From: CAWGYQ01 sp963817395
Lineage (GTDB): Bacteria; Acidobacteriota; Vicinamibacteria; Vicinamibacterales; CAVPJW01
NCBI GenBank assembly: GCA_963817395.1
Contig: CAWFOC010000007.1
Location: forward strand, 186,001 to 250,000
Length of the DNA stretch: 64,000 nt
Direction of reading: 5' to 3'
Below, in pieces: positions 21,451 to 30,523 of the stretch (position 1 is the stretch's first letter; the number at the start of each line of letters is the position of its first letter). The notes under the pieces were generated by a model. The model saw nothing but the letters and a program-made list of their open reading frames with translations, was not told the DNA's origin and ran no database searches. The position numbers were made by a program, and so were the translations under genes.

Positions 21451-23799
21451 ATGCTCCCTGGCCGGCTTCGCCCGATAAGCCGACCATGCATGCCGTCCGG
21501 CGGTCGCGGATTCGGGTTCGAATCAGCCGTTCCTGGCATCTCTACCTCGCGGGGGACGCTGGCCTTCGGAGCCCTGGTCGTCGCAGGGCTCGGCACCTTC
21601 TACTACCTCACCTTCTCGAACCTGATCGACGCCAAGCTCCACGGCGAGCGGACGCGGGTGCTGCCGCGTGTATTCGCGCGCCCGTTCGAGCTTCGAGTCG
21701 GACAGTACCTGAGCGATGTACAGCTCATCGATCGACTCAACGACCTCGGGTATGTGCATCGGCCGAAACTGGAGCACCCGGGCGATTTCTCCGTGGGCCG
21801 CGGGGTCATCGCGCTGGTCGCTCGCGAGGGCCATCACAAGGGCGGCACGGTCAGAGTCGTCTTCGACCAGAAGCCGGCGTCCGTGGCGTCGCGGGCCGGG
21901 CGTATCGCCCGCCTGGAGCTGGTCGGCGGCGCCCCGCAATCGCGCGTCGAGCTCGGCTCGCCGATGCTCTCGGCGCTCGTCAACGCCGACCGCGAAAGGC
22001 GCCGGCACGTGGCTCTGGCCGCCATTTCGCCGAGGATGATCGAGGCCGTGCTCGCCATCGAGGATCGCCGCTACTACGAGCATCCTGGAGTCGACCCGAT
22101 TCGGATGGTCGGCGCGCTGTTCACGAATCTCCGCGGCGACCGTCCATACCTCGTCGGCGCGAGCACCATCACCCAGCAGCTCGTGAAGAACTTCTTCCTG
22201 ACGCCGGAGAAATCGATTCGGCGCAAACTGCTCGAGCAGTTCATGGCCGTCGTGCTCGAGCGGCGGGCCTCGAAGGACGAGATTCTCGAGCTGTATCTGA
22301 ACGAGGTGTACCTGGGTCAGCGTGGATCCTTCGCCGTCCACGGCGTCGCCGAGGCCGCGCGCCTCATGTTCGGCAAGGACGTCAGCAATCTGTCGCTCGC
22401 CGAGGCAGCGACCATTGCGGGCGTCATTCAGGCTCCCCACAACCTTTCGCCCTTCCGATCGATCGAACGGGCGCGCGACCGGCGAAACGTCGTGCTCGTC
22501 GCAATGGCCGATTCGGACTTCATCACTCGCGACGATGCGGTTCGAGCGTCGCGCGAGACGGTGAGCGTCGCCTCGCGCGCCCTGGACAACGAGGCGCCCT
22601 ATTTCGTCGACTTCGTCGGCCAGACGCTGGCCGATGCTTTTGCGACCGCCGCACACGGGGCCACGGCGCTCGACGTCTACACCACGCTCGACCTCCACCT
22701 GCAGCGGCTCGCGCAGGAGGCTGTTCGCGACGGCGCGCTTCGCGTCGACCGCGAGCTCGCCCGGCGCAAGCGGCGAGTGCCACCCGTTCAAAGCGCGCTC
22801 ATCGCCGTCGACCCGAGAACCGGCGACATCCTGGCGCTCGTCGGCGGACGCTCCTACAACGAGTCGCAATTCAACCGGGCCATCCTCGCGCGACGCCAGC
22901 CCGGGTCGGTGTTCAAGCCGTTCGTCTATCTGGCGGCGTTCGAGCGCGCCGCGGCGGATCACCGGACGGACATGACACCGGCGACGCTCGTGTCCGATGA
23001 GCCGACGCGCTTTCTCTACGAGGACAAGGAGTACACGCCGGCGAACTATGGAGGAGAGTACGGTGGCCCCATCACGCTTCGTCGAGCGCTCGCCCTCTCG
23101 CGCAATGTCGCGACGGTGAGGCTGGCCGAGCGCGTCGGCTACGATCACGTCGCGCAGTTGTGGCAGCGCATCGATCGGCACGGCGCGCCTCGTGCGTATC
23201 CGTCCATTGCCCTCGGCGTCTTCGAGGCCACCCCGCTCACCATCGCCGAGAGCTACACGCTCTTCCCCAACGGCGGCCGGATTCGGCCGCTCAGATCGAT
23301 CCTGCGCATCGAGCGCGGGCACGCATCTCCGGTGACGCCACGACTCCGCGGCCCACGTTCCGTGACCCGCCGGGACACCACCTACCTCGTCACGAACATG
23401 ATGCAGAGCGTGATGGACGAGGGCACGGGTGCGGCGGCGCGCGCGGCCGGATTTGCGCTCGATGCAGCCGGCAAGTCGGGCACGACCAACGATCTGCGCG
23501 ATGCGTGGTTCGTCGGGTTCACGCCGGAGCTGCTGACGGTGGTGTGGGTGGGTCTCGATCAGAACCAGCCGCTGGGGCTCAGCGGTACGCAGGCGGCCCT
23601 GCCCATCTGGACGGCCTTCATGCAGCGGGCGCTGGCCGGGCGTCCCAATGTGCCCTTCACACCGCCTGAGGGCGTTGTTTTTGCCACAATCGACCGGGAG
23701 ACCGGGTTGCTGGCCGCCCCCGGCTGTCCGCACGTGTTTCGCGAGGCATTTCTGGCGGGCACGGCACCCACCGAAGTCTGCGACTTTCACCGGTTCTGA
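21451..23799 (+). CDS. mrcB: Class A penicillin-binding protein 1B-like (transglycosylase/transpeptidase)
   Basis: 782 residues. One N-terminal membrane helix (about 35-55) is followed by a UB2H-like segment beginning RVFARPFELRVGQYLS. The GT51 glycosyltransferase shows AIEDRRYYEHPGVDP with the catalytic Glu and GASTITQQLVKNFFL. The transpeptidase has RQPGSVFKPFVYLA (SxxK), ALSRNVATVRLAE (SxN) and GKSGTTNDLRDAWFVGF (KTG-like KSG). It polymerises and cross-links peptidoglycan in the periplasm. The UB2H-like part, as in E. coli PBP1b, suggests an outer-membrane lipoprotein activator. Symbol by similarity of architecture. Confidence 0.9.
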   Translation: MLPGRLRPISRPCMPSGGRGFGFESAVPGISTSRGTLAFGALVVAGLGTFYYLTFSNLIDAKLHGERTRVLPRVFARPFELRVGQYLSDVQLIDRLNDLGYVHRPKLEHPGDFSVGRGVIALVAREGHHKGGTVRVVFDQKPASVASRAGRIARLELVGGAPQSRVELGSPMLSALVNADRERRRHVALAAISPRMIEAVLAIEDRRYYEHPGVDPIRMVGALFTNLRGDRPYLVGASTITQQLVKNFFLTPEKSIRRKLLEQFMAVVLERRASKDEILELYLNEVYLGQRGSFAVHGVAEAARLMFGKDVSNLSLAEAATIAGVIQAPHNLSPFRSIERARDRRNVVLVAMADSDFITRDDAVRASRETVSVASRALDNEAPYFVDFVGQTLADAFATAAHGATALDVYTTLDLHLQRLAQEAVRDGALRVDRELARRKRRVPPVQSALIAVDPRTGDILALVGGRSYNESQFNRAILARRQPGSVFKPFVYLAAFERAAADHRTDMTPATLVSDEPTRFLYEDKEYTPANYGGEYGGPITLRRALALSRNVATVRLAERVGYDHVAQLWQRIDRHGAPRAYPSIALGVFEATPLTIAESYTLFPNGGRIRPLRSILRIERGHASPVTPRLRGPRSVTRRDTTYLVTNMMQSVMDEGTGAAARAAGFALDAAGKSGTTNDLRDAWFVGFTPELLTVVWVGLDQNQPLGLSGTQAALPIWTAFMQRALAGRPNVPFTPPEGVVFATIDRETGLLAAPGCPHVFREAFLAGTAPTEVCDFHRF

Positions 23800-23813
23800 C
23801 CGGGCACTGCTTC

Positions 23814-23819
23814 TATAAT
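23814..23819 (+). promoter_or_regulatory. -10 box of xdhC-like gene, leaderless geometry
   Basis: A perfect TATAAT ends six bases before the ATG at 23826, so initiation at the usual distance would fall on or next to the start codon. No good -35 is seen at 16-18 bases. Perfect TATAAT is rare by chance at this GC content. Confidence 0.5.
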
Positions 23820-23825
23820 CGAAGC

Positions 23826-24671
23826 ATGGAGGAAGTGTTCGCCGCGCTGCAGAACGCGCTCGAACGGGGCGAGGACGCTTCGCTCGTCACGATCGTCTCG
23901 GCTCGCGGTTCGACGCCGCAGCGCGTCGGCGCGAAGATGCTCGTCTTCGCCGACGGCCGGACGGTCGGAACGATCGGCGGCGGCTGCTATGAGAACGACG
24001 CCTTCTGGAAGGCACGCGAGGTGCTGCAGACGCGCCGGCCACGCATGGTGAAGTACGACTTGACCGACGACTTCGCGGAAGAATCCGGTCTCATCTGCGG
24101 AGGACAGATGGAAGTGTTCATCGAGCCAATCGAGCCCGCGCCCCGGCTGTATGTGATTGGCGCCGGCCACGTGGGCGTCCACCTGGCCCGGCTGGCGGCC
24201 GAAACGGGGTTCAAGGTCCATGTGCTGGACGATCGCGAGAAATTCGCCAATCGCGACCGCTTTCCCGACGCTCGAGAGGTGATCGTCGAGGACATTCCCA
24301 CGTGGCTCAGCCATGCTGAGATTCCGTCCAGCGCTTACGTTGTCGTCGTCACGCGAGGCCATCGCCACGATCTCGACGCGCTGCGCGCGATCGCGTCGCG
24401 AGAGCTCCGTTACGTCGGACTGATCGGCAGCCGCGCCAAGGTGGCGCGCATCTTCGACGCGCTGGTGGCTGAATCGATGCCGGCCGAGTCGCTTCGCCGC
24501 GTCCACGCGCCCATCGGCCTCGACATCGGCGCTGTTACTCCCGAAGAGATTGCGGTCAGCATCCTGGCCGAGCTCATTGCCGTCAGGCGCGGCAAGATCG
24601 ACGAGCCCCACGTGGCGGCGGTCTCCATGCGCTGGGATAGCAATCCCGCCGTGCGGGTTGTCGAGCGCTGA
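23826..24671 (+). CDS. XdhC/CoxI family protein
   Basis: 281 residues. The N-terminal XdhC_CoxI domain has SLVTIVSARGSTPQRVGAKM and TVGTIGGGCYE. The C-terminal Rossmann domain has LYVIGAGHVGVHLARLA and YVGLIGSRAKVARIF. The family inserts or sulfurates the molybdenum cofactor of xanthine-dehydrogenase-type hydroxylases. No molybdo-hydroxylase subunits are in the window, so its partner is elsewhere. The following gene encodes an adenosine-type deaminase, which would fit purine turnover, but that link is inference. Confidence 0.8.
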   Translation: MEEVFAALQNALERGEDASLVTIVSARGSTPQRVGAKMLVFADGRTVGTIGGGCYENDAFWKAREVLQTRRPRMVKYDLTDDFAEESGLICGGQMEVFIEPIEPAPRLYVIGAGHVGVHLARLAAETGFKVHVLDDREKFANRDRFPDAREVIVEDIPTWLSHAEIPSSAYVVVVTRGHRHDLDALRAIASRELRYVGLIGSRAKVARIFDALVAESMPAESLRRVHAPIGLDIGAVTPEEIAVSILAELIAVRRGKIDEPHVAAVSMRWDSNPAVRVVER

Positions 24672-24700
24672 CAGCCGCTCCACCACTCTGTTTGCCTCTC

Positions 24701-26026
24701 GTGCCGTCGCTGCTCATCGACAACGCGCTCGTCGTCACCATGAACGATCGGTTGGAGGTGCGGCACGGATCGGTGTCGATCCGCGACGGACGATTCGCCG
24801 CCGTCGGCGAAGTGCCCTCCGCCAGACACGACCGCGTGCTCGATGCCGGTGGCGGGTTCGCCATCCCGGGCCTCATTCAGACACACGTGCACGTCTGTCA
24901 GACGCTGTTCCGTGGATTCGCCGACGACCTCCCGCTCATGGACTGGCTGCGACAACGTGTCTGGCCTCTCGAGGCTGCCCACACGCCGGCCTCCCTGCGT
25001 GCGTCTGCGCGGGCGGCAGCCGCAGAACTGCTCTTGTCAGGCACCACCGCCCTCCTGTCGATGGAGACCGTTCACGACACGGACGCAATCTGCGAGACCC
25101 TCGCAGACACCGGACTGCGGGCGACAGTGGGCAAGTGCATGATGGACGGCGATTCGGACGCGCCCCCACGCCTCCACGAGCAGACGACGCGGGCAATCGA
25201 CGAGAGTCTGGCCCTCCACAAGCGCTGGCATGGCGCGGCGGAAGGACGGTTGCGCATCGCCTTCGCGCCTCGTTTCGCCGTGTCGTGTACGCGCGAGCTG
25301 CTCGAGGCGGTCGGCGATCTCGCCGAGCGTCAGCAGATGCTCGTGCACACGCACGCCTCGGAATCACTCGACGAAATTGCCATCGTCCGCCATCGATACG
25401 GGCTGGCCAATATCGAGTACCTGGAGGCCACGGGCCTGGCCTCACCGCGTCTGTGCCTGGCACACTGCGTGTGGGTCGATGAGCACGAGCAGTCGCTGAT
25501 CGCGCGCCGTGGTATCAAGGTGCTCCACTGTCCCGGCTCGAACCTGAAGCTCGGTTCCGGCCTCGCCCCCATCGTCGAGCTGAAGGCACAAAACGTCTGC
25601 GTGTCGCTCGGTACGGACGGCGCCGCCTGTAACAATCGGCTGGACATGTTCGACGAGATGCGCCTGGCAGCAACTGTCCAAGCCGTTCGCAAGGGACCGG
25701 GCGCGCTGACGGCCCGTGACGTGCTCTGGATGGCGACACGTGCGGGCGCCGTTACTCTGGGTCTCGAGGACGAGATCGGATCGATCGAGGTCGGCAAACG
25801 TGCCGATCTGGTGCTTCTCGAGCCCGAGCGCCCTCATTTTTCATCAGGCGCCGATCCGTACTCGGCCCTCGTCTATGCGGCCCGAGGCGCCGATGTTCGC
25901 ATGACGATCGTCGACGGCACCGTGCTCGTGGACGAGCATCGGCTGACGCGCATGGACATGGGCCAGGTATTTGCCGACTCGCGCGAGGAATCGCGCCGTC
26001 TCGCCGCTCGCGCGGGGATCGCGTAG
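24701..26026 (+). CDS. Amidohydrolase, 5'-deoxyadenosine/S-adenosylhomocysteine/methylthioadenosine deaminase-like
   Basis: About 441 residues from the GTG at 24701 (a TTG at 24692 is in frame). Metal-dependent amidohydrolase of the TRZ/ATZ-MtaD subgroup: GLIQTHVHVCQTLFRG (first His pair), MLVHTHASES, CLAHCVWVDE and VSLGTDGAACNNRLDMFDE provide the remaining ligands. The C-terminal EVGKRADLVLLEPERPH closes the beta-sandwich domain. Members deaminate adenosine-like nucleosides or aryl amines. The exact substrate is not fixed. It lies 29 bases downstream of xdhC. Confidence 0.75.
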   Translation: MPSLLIDNALVVTMNDRLEVRHGSVSIRDGRFAAVGEVPSARHDRVLDAGGGFAIPGLIQTHVHVCQTLFRGFADDLPLMDWLRQRVWPLEAAHTPASLRASARAAAAELLLSGTTALLSMETVHDTDAICETLADTGLRATVGKCMMDGDSDAPPRLHEQTTRAIDESLALHKRWHGAAEGRLRIAFAPRFAVSCTRELLEAVGDLAERQQMLVHTHASESLDEIAIVRHRYGLANIEYLEATGLASPRLCLAHCVWVDEHEQSLIARRGIKVLHCPGSNLKLGSGLAPIVELKAQNVCVSLGTDGAACNNRLDMFDEMRLAATVQAVRKGPGALTARDVLWMATRAGAVTLGLEDEIGSIEVGKRADLVLLEPERPHFSSGADPYSALVYAARGADVRMTIVDGTVLVDEHRLTRMDMGQVFADSREESRRLAARAGIA

Positions 26027-26068
26027 CGAGTTCAACTCCAACCGGGTCAACGTTTACGTGCGTCGATG

Positions 26069-26074
26069 TATAAT
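26069..26074 (+). promoter_or_regulatory. -10 box of the hrcA-grpE-dnaJ operon
   Basis: A perfect TATAAT lies upstream of hrcA. The -35 region (TCAACG, 16 bases upstream) is weak. No CIRCE inverted repeat (TTAGCACTC-N9-GAGTGCTAA) is visible near it, so autoregulation through CIRCE is not supported here. A GCGCGC-GGAT-GCGCGC hairpin (26085-26100) follows immediately. Confidence 0.5.
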
Positions 26075-26092
26075 GGGAGTCGACGCGCGCGG

Positions 26093-27160
26093 ATGCGCGC
26101 AGCACACATGATGCACGCGATTTCCGAGCGGGCCGCAACCATTCTGGCGCGGCTCGTACGCGAGTTCATCGAGACGGGCGAGCCCGTCGGGTCGCACGTG
26201 CTCGTGCAGCGGGGCGGACTGGGAGTGTCGTCGGCGACCGTCCGCAGCACACTCGGCGAGCTTGAGAAGCTCGGGTACCTCAGCCAGCCGCACACATCGG
26301 CTGGCCGGGTGCCTACCGACCTTGGCTATCGGTTTTACGTGGACCAGCTCCTCAAGGAGCCTCGGCGGCAGCGCAACGAGACGGCCGTCGAAACGGAACT
26401 ACGGCGCACCGCCGGCTCGCCGCCGGTGTTTGACGAGGTCCTGACGACCGCCCGGGTGGTGCTGTCGCGTGTTTCCCACCACGTCGCGTTTGCGTTGACC
26501 TCGGGAAACGAGCTGGCGCATTTCCGTCAAATCGAGTTCGTCTCCTTGCCCGGATCGAAGATTCTGGTGGTGCTGGGGACGGCCGGTGGTCAGGTGACAC
26601 AGAAAGTCATCGACATCGGTGAAATGCTGGAGCCCCACGAGCTGCACCAGGCTGCCAACTACCTCAACGCCGAGTTCGCGGGCTTGCCTGTCATCAAGGT
26701 CCGGGCGGCAGTCCTTGAACGTCTTCGGCAGGATAGGGCGTTGTACGACGCGCTTTTCGCCAGGGCGCTGCGCCTGGCCCGATCCGCTCTCGGCGAAACC
26801 CTCGCCGAGCCCGTGCTGTTCGTCGAAGGGACAGCGACGCTGCTGGACGACACCTCGGGCGTGGACGCCGCATCGATGGCCACGCTTCGCGCGCTGCTCC
26901 GGATGGTTGATGAAAAACAGCGCCTGGTGCGCATCCTGAACGAGTACCTCGAGGGCATGCCGCTCACCGTGGTGATCGGCGGTGAGCATCGTTCACCCGA
27001 TCTGCGTTCGTTCAGCCTCGTCGCCGCAACCTACCACGATGGACGGATGGGTGGCGCGATCGGCGTCATTGGACCCACGCGCATGCGCTATTCGCGCGCG
27101 ATTCCGCTGGTCCAGGGGACGGCCCGCGCTATTTCCCGCTTGCTCCAGGAAAGCAATTGA
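26093..27160 (+). CDS. hrcA: Heat-inducible transcription repressor HrcA
   Basis: About 355 residues. The N-terminal winged helix has RAATILARLVREFIETGEPV and SSATVRSTLGELEKLGYLSQ, followed by PHTSAGRVPTDLGYRFYVD, a highly conserved HrcA block. The C-terminal GAF-like dimerisation domain includes SLPGSKILVVLGTAGG and GEHRSPDLRSFSLVAATY. HrcA represses chaperone genes by binding CIRCE. I start at the ATG at 26093 because the ATG at 26066 overlaps the -10 box; ATGs at 26108 and 26111 are also possible. Next genes are grpE and dnaJ. Confidence 0.92.
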   Translation: MRAAHMMHAISERAATILARLVREFIETGEPVGSHVLVQRGGLGVSSATVRSTLGELEKLGYLSQPHTSAGRVPTDLGYRFYVDQLLKEPRRQRNETAVETELRRTAGSPPVFDEVLTTARVVLSRVSHHVAFALTSGNELAHFRQIEFVSLPGSKILVVLGTAGGQVTQKVIDIGEMLEPHELHQAANYLNAEFAGLPVIKVRAAVLERLRQDRALYDALFARALRLARSALGETLAEPVLFVEGTATLLDDTSGVDAASMATLRALLRMVDEKQRLVRILNEYLEGMPLTVVIGGEHRSPDLRSFSLVAATYHDGRMGGAIGVIGPTRMRYSRAIPLVQGTARAISRLLQESN

Positions 27161-27183
27161 CCGCGGCTTCCCGCGGCACGACT

Positions 27184-27732
27184 ATGGCCCAACAACCGCC
27201 TCGCATTCCGGACTACGACGACGACCTCGATCACGGCGCGGAAGCCGAACCGGCGACCGGGCGCGGCGACGACCGACGTTCCGACGAGGAAATCGCCCAG
27301 CTCCTGCGCGAGCGGGACGAGTACAAGGACCTGCTCCTCCGCAAGAGCGCCGAGTTCGACAACTACCGTAAACGCATTGAGAAAGAGCGGCGTGAACGCG
27401 AGTCGGAGGCGGCGCTCGATGTGCTCACCGACCTCTTGCCGCTCGTCGACGATTTCGAGCGCGCCCTCATGGCCGACGCCGGAGCCGATGCGGAGGGTTA
27501 TCGGTCAGGCGTCGAGATCATCCACAAACAGTTGATGGACTTTCTCCGTCGGCGCGGCATTGTCCCCATCGAGACGGTCGGACGTGACTTCGATCCGCAT
27601 TTTCACCAGGCCGTGGACCACGTCGAGAGCCCCGGGCATCGGGACGGTGAAGTGATCGACGAGCTTCGGCGCGGGTACCTGCACAACGACCGTCTGCTCC
27701 GGCCTGCGCTCGTCAGGGTGGCCAAGGCGTGA
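27184..27732 (+). CDS. grpE: Nucleotide exchange factor GrpE
   Basis: 182 residues from the ATG at 27184 (MAQQPPRIPDYD). An acidic disordered start and a long coiled-coil (LLRERDEYKDLLLRKSAEFD then NYRKRIEKERRERESE) lead to the DnaK-binding head with VDDFERALMAD and the signature DPHFHQAVDHVES. It exchanges ADP for ATP on DnaK. dnaK is not between grpE and dnaJ and must be elsewhere. It ends overlapping the dnaJ start (GTGA). Confidence 0.92.
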   Translation: MAQQPPRIPDYDDDLDHGAEAEPATGRGDDRRSDEEIAQLLRERDEYKDLLLRKSAEFDNYRKRIEKERRERESEAALDVLTDLLPLVDDFERALMADAGADAEGYRSGVEIIHKQLMDFLRRRGIVPIETVGRDFDPHFHQAVDHVESPGHRDGEVIDELRRGYLHNDRLLRPALVRVAKA

Positions 27733-28868
27733 GCAAGCGGGATTACTACGAGGTCCTCGGGGTCGAGCGCGGCGCCACGGATCCGCAAATCAAGAGCGCC
27801 TATCGGAAACTGGCGCTGAAGCACCATCCCGACCGAAATCCCGGCAGCCGCGACGCCGAAGAACGGTTCAAGGAAGCGGCCGAGGCCTACGCGGTGCTCG
27901 CCGACTCGGAAAAGCGCAGCCTCTACGATCGATTCGGACACGCAGGCGTGCGGGGAGCGGGCGCTGGCGGCTTCGACCCCACGATCTTCGCGGACTTCGG
28001 TGACATTTTCGGTGGACTCGGGGATTTCTTCGGGTTCGGCGATCTCTTTGGACGCCGGAGCGGCGGGCCTCAACGCGGCGCGGACTTACGGTACGACCTC
28101 CAGGTGGGGTTCCAGGAGTCGGCCAAGGGCACCGAAACGACCATTCAGATTCCTCGGTTGGAAGCCTGCGACACCTGCAAAGGCTCTGGCGCGGCGTCCG
28201 GAACGACGCCTTCCACGTGCCCGCAGTGTCAAGGCCGCGGGCAGGTCCGGCTGCAACAGGGCTTCCTGACGATCGCGCGGACGTGTCCGCGCTGCCAGGG
28301 ATCGGGGCGCGTCATCGCCAAACCCTGCACCGACTGCCGCGGTGCGGGACGGGTGACGAACGAGCGGAAACTCACCGTGAAGATTCCTGCCGGTATCGCC
28401 TCGGGCCAGAGCCTTCGGCTTTCAGGGCAAGGCGAACAAGGCGTTGCCGGTGGTCCCCCCGGCGATCTGTACGTCGTCGTGCACGTGGAGGAGCATCCGT
28501 TCTTCCGGCGCGACGGCAACGACTTGAACTGCACGATTCCCGTCAGTTTCCCCACGCTCGCGCTGGGTGGCGAAATCGTCATTCCCACACTGGACGGCGA
28601 AGATACTCTCAAGATTCCGGAGGGAACGCAGACGGGGGCGACGTTCCGCCTTCGCAGTAAGGGCATGCCCGACGTGTCGGGCCGCGGGCGCGGCGATCTG
28701 CTGGTGGAGGTCGACGCCGTGACGCCACGCAAACTGACGCGCGAACAACGCGCGCTCCTGGAAGAGCTCGCCAGCAGCCTTCCCAAGGAGAAATTCGAAC
28801 CTCGCGAGCAGCCAGGCGAGCGCGAGGATCGGAATCTCTTCGACCGCGTCAAGGATATTTTCGGTTGA
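27729..28868 (+). CDS. dnaJ: Chaperone protein DnaJ
   Basis: 379 residues, type I Hsp40. J domain with KRDYYEVLGVERGATDPQIK and the HPD tripeptide in KHHPDRNPG. A Gly/Phe-rich region follows (about 80-115). Four CxxCxGxG zinc repeats come next: CDTCKGSG, CPQCQGRG, CPRCQGSG, CTDCRGAG. Then come the substrate-binding C-terminal domains. Starts at a GTG overlapping the grpE stop. Works with DnaK and GrpE in folding and heat-shock response. Confidence 0.95.
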   Translation: MSKRDYYEVLGVERGATDPQIKSAYRKLALKHHPDRNPGSRDAEERFKEAAEAYAVLADSEKRSLYDRFGHAGVRGAGAGGFDPTIFADFGDIFGGLGDFFGFGDLFGRRSGGPQRGADLRYDLQVGFQESAKGTETTIQIPRLEACDTCKGSGAASGTTPSTCPQCQGRGQVRLQQGFLTIARTCPRCQGSGRVIAKPCTDCRGAGRVTNERKLTVKIPAGIASGQSLRLSGQGEQGVAGGPPGDLYVVVHVEEHPFFRRDGNDLNCTIPVSFPTLALGGEIVIPTLDGEDTLKIPEGTQTGATFRLRSKGMPDVSGRGRGDLLVEVDAVTPRKLTREQRALLEELASSLPKEKFEPREQPGEREDRNLFDRVKDIFG

Positions 28869-28869
28869 C

Positions 28870-29745
28870 GTGTCTCGCGCGTACTGGCCGGCTCTCGACG
28901 TTTTCATCCCGGTTGGGTCGCCATCCAATCTGCTCGATCTCCTACTCGCCGCGCTTGACGACTTTTCACCTTCGGCGCTCGACGAAGGCGCCGCGGCGGA
29001 AGGCTCGCTCCGCGCGTATTTCATCGACGATATTCGGCGCAACGCCGCCGTCGACGCGCTCGCGACATTCGCGCCGTACGGCGTGATCGTCAGAGCCGTC
29101 AGCGTGCCGGACGACGGCTGGGCCGAGCGCTCGCAGGCGGAACTTCGACCCATTTCGGTTGGCCGCATTACCGTCATTCCCCCCTGGCGCCATGTGGAGG
29201 AGCCGAACGGGGACATTGTGATCACCATCAATCCTTCCATGGGATTCGGCACGGGGCATCATCAAACAACGCGCCTCTGCCTCCGGGCGCTGCAGCAGAT
29301 GGATCTCGCCAATCGCCGCGCTCTCGACATCGGCACGGGATCGGGCATTCTCGCCATCGCAGCAGTTCGGCTGGGGGCATCACAGGCCACCGGGCTCGAT
29401 TCCGATCCCGACGCCGTCCGGTGTGCCGAGGAGAATGTCCTGATCAACGGCCTGCGCGAGCGCGTTGAGATTCGACACGGGGATTTTCGCGAGCTGCCGG
29501 ATGTGTGGCACGCCGACATCATCACCGCGAATCTGACAGGAGCGATGCTTTCGGGTCAGGCGGCTCGACTGCTGGCCTGCATCGCTTCGGGTGAGCGTCT
29601 GATCGTCAGCGGCTATACGAAGTCCGAGACCGCGGGGGTGCTGGCGGCATTTCAGGAGGGCGCGATCCTCATCGATGAGATTGGCGAGGACGAGTGGCGG
29701 GCGGCCACGTTCGCCAGACGTCATACCGCCGACACTCCGGGTTAG
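28870..29745 (+). CDS. prmA: Ribosomal protein L11 methyltransferase
   Basis: 291 residues from the GTG at 28870, one base after the dnaJ stop. SAM-dependent class I methyltransferase: MGFGTGHHQTTRLCLRAL is the diagnostic PrmA block, then ALDIGTGSGILAIAAVRLGA (motif I), GLDSDPDAVRCAEEN (acidic motif II) and DIITANLTGAML (motif IV). The N-terminal substrate-recognition domain (about 1-100) is present. It trimethylates L11 in the large ribosomal subunit. The dnaJ-prmA-rsmE order is common in bacteria. Ends overlapping the rsmE stop on the other strand. Confidence 0.88.
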   Translation: MSRAYWPALDVFIPVGSPSNLLDLLLAALDDFSPSALDEGAAAEGSLRAYFIDDIRRNAAVDALATFAPYGVIVRAVSVPDDGWAERSQAELRPISVGRITVIPPWRHVEEPNGDIVITINPSMGFGTGHHQTTRLCLRALQQMDLANRRALDIGTGSGILAIAAVRLGASQATGLDSDPDAVRCAEENVLINGLRERVEIRHGDFRELPDVWHADIITANLTGAMLSGQAARLLACIASGERLIVSGYTKSETAGVLAAFQEGAILIDEIGEDEWRAATFARRHTADTPG

Positions 29746-30494
29746 AGCTCGCCCCAGCGACCGAGGAGAACGGCCAGGCCGACCAGGGCGGCGGCATCGG
29801 CGCGGAGTGTTCGCCGGCCGAGTGTCCACGGGTGATAGGCCCGCCGGCGGGCCTCCAACACCTCCGTAGCGCTCCAGCCTCCCTCAGGCCCCACGAGTAA
29901 CGTCGCCACTCCCGGCTTTGCGAACAGCGCCTCATGGTCATCGCTGGCGCGCTCGGCCGAATCGGGCTCCACCAAGATCACACCGGTGCCTGAACAGCTC
30001 GTCTGGAGAAAATCTACCAGCGTCATCGTCGGCCGGACTTCGGGCACGACCGCCCGGCCGCACTGCCCGGCCGAGGCGGCAGCAATGCGTTGCCACCTCG
30101 CAACGCGTCGTGTGGAGTCAAGCGGGGAACGAAGCGCTTCCGTGTGTTCGGTTATGAGCGGCTGGATGGCCGCCACACCGAGCATCACGCCGTCGCGCAC
30201 GACGTCGTCCATCTTGTGGCCCTTCAGCAGCGCCTGGCCGATCGTCACCCGCACGGAGGGTTCGGGCGCTGGCTGGCGCGAGGCGACAGGCATCACGGTC
30301 ACGTGGCGGCGACCGATCGCGGTCAGCTCGGCGAGGAACTCGCGTCCCCGGCCATCGAAGACCACGACGCGCGCACCTGGCCGGAGGCGGAGCGTGCGCG
30401 AGAGATGCGCGCTCTCGTCGGCCCCGAGCGTCACGGGCGTCCCTTCGGCGGCGAGATCGGGTGCGTAGGCGCGCGGCAGCTTCTCGTTGGTCAT
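29742..30494 (-). CDS. rsmE: 16S rRNA (uracil-1498-N3)-methyltransferase
   Basis: 250 residues. N-terminal PUA-like domain with LGADESAHLSRTLRLRPGAR and VVVFDGRGREFLAEL. C-terminal SPOUT knot domain with LLVGPEGGWSATEV and LGRRTLRADAAALVGLAVL, the trefoil-knot SAM site. It methylates U1498 of 16S rRNA. It is convergent with prmA, overlapping it by 4 bases, and divergent from the kinase gene at 30524, only 29 bases away. Confidence 0.92.
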   Translation of the reverse strand: MTNEKLPRAYAPDLAAEGTPVTLGADESAHLSRTLRLRPGARVVVFDGRGREFLAELTAIGRRHVTVMPVASRQPAPEPSVRVTIGQALLKGHKMDDVVRDGVMLGVAAIQPLITEHTEALRSPLDSTRRVARWQRIAAASAGQCGRAVVPEVRPTMTLVDFLQTSCSGTGVILVEPDSAERASDDHEALFAKPGVATLLVGPEGGWSATEVLEARRRAYHPWTLGRRTLRADAAALVGLAVLLGRWGEL

Positions 30495-30523
30495 AGTCGG
30501 TGCGCTATACTCGCGCAGGCTCC

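Noticed and set aside
21523..23790. 755-residue antisense ORF opposite the class A PBP
   Set aside because: No recognisable domain and Arg/Ala/Gly-rich composition; the sense strand has a complete PBP.
26027..26110. CIRCE operator upstream of hrcA
   Set aside because: I looked for TTAGCACTC-N9-GAGTGCTAA and close variants and found none.
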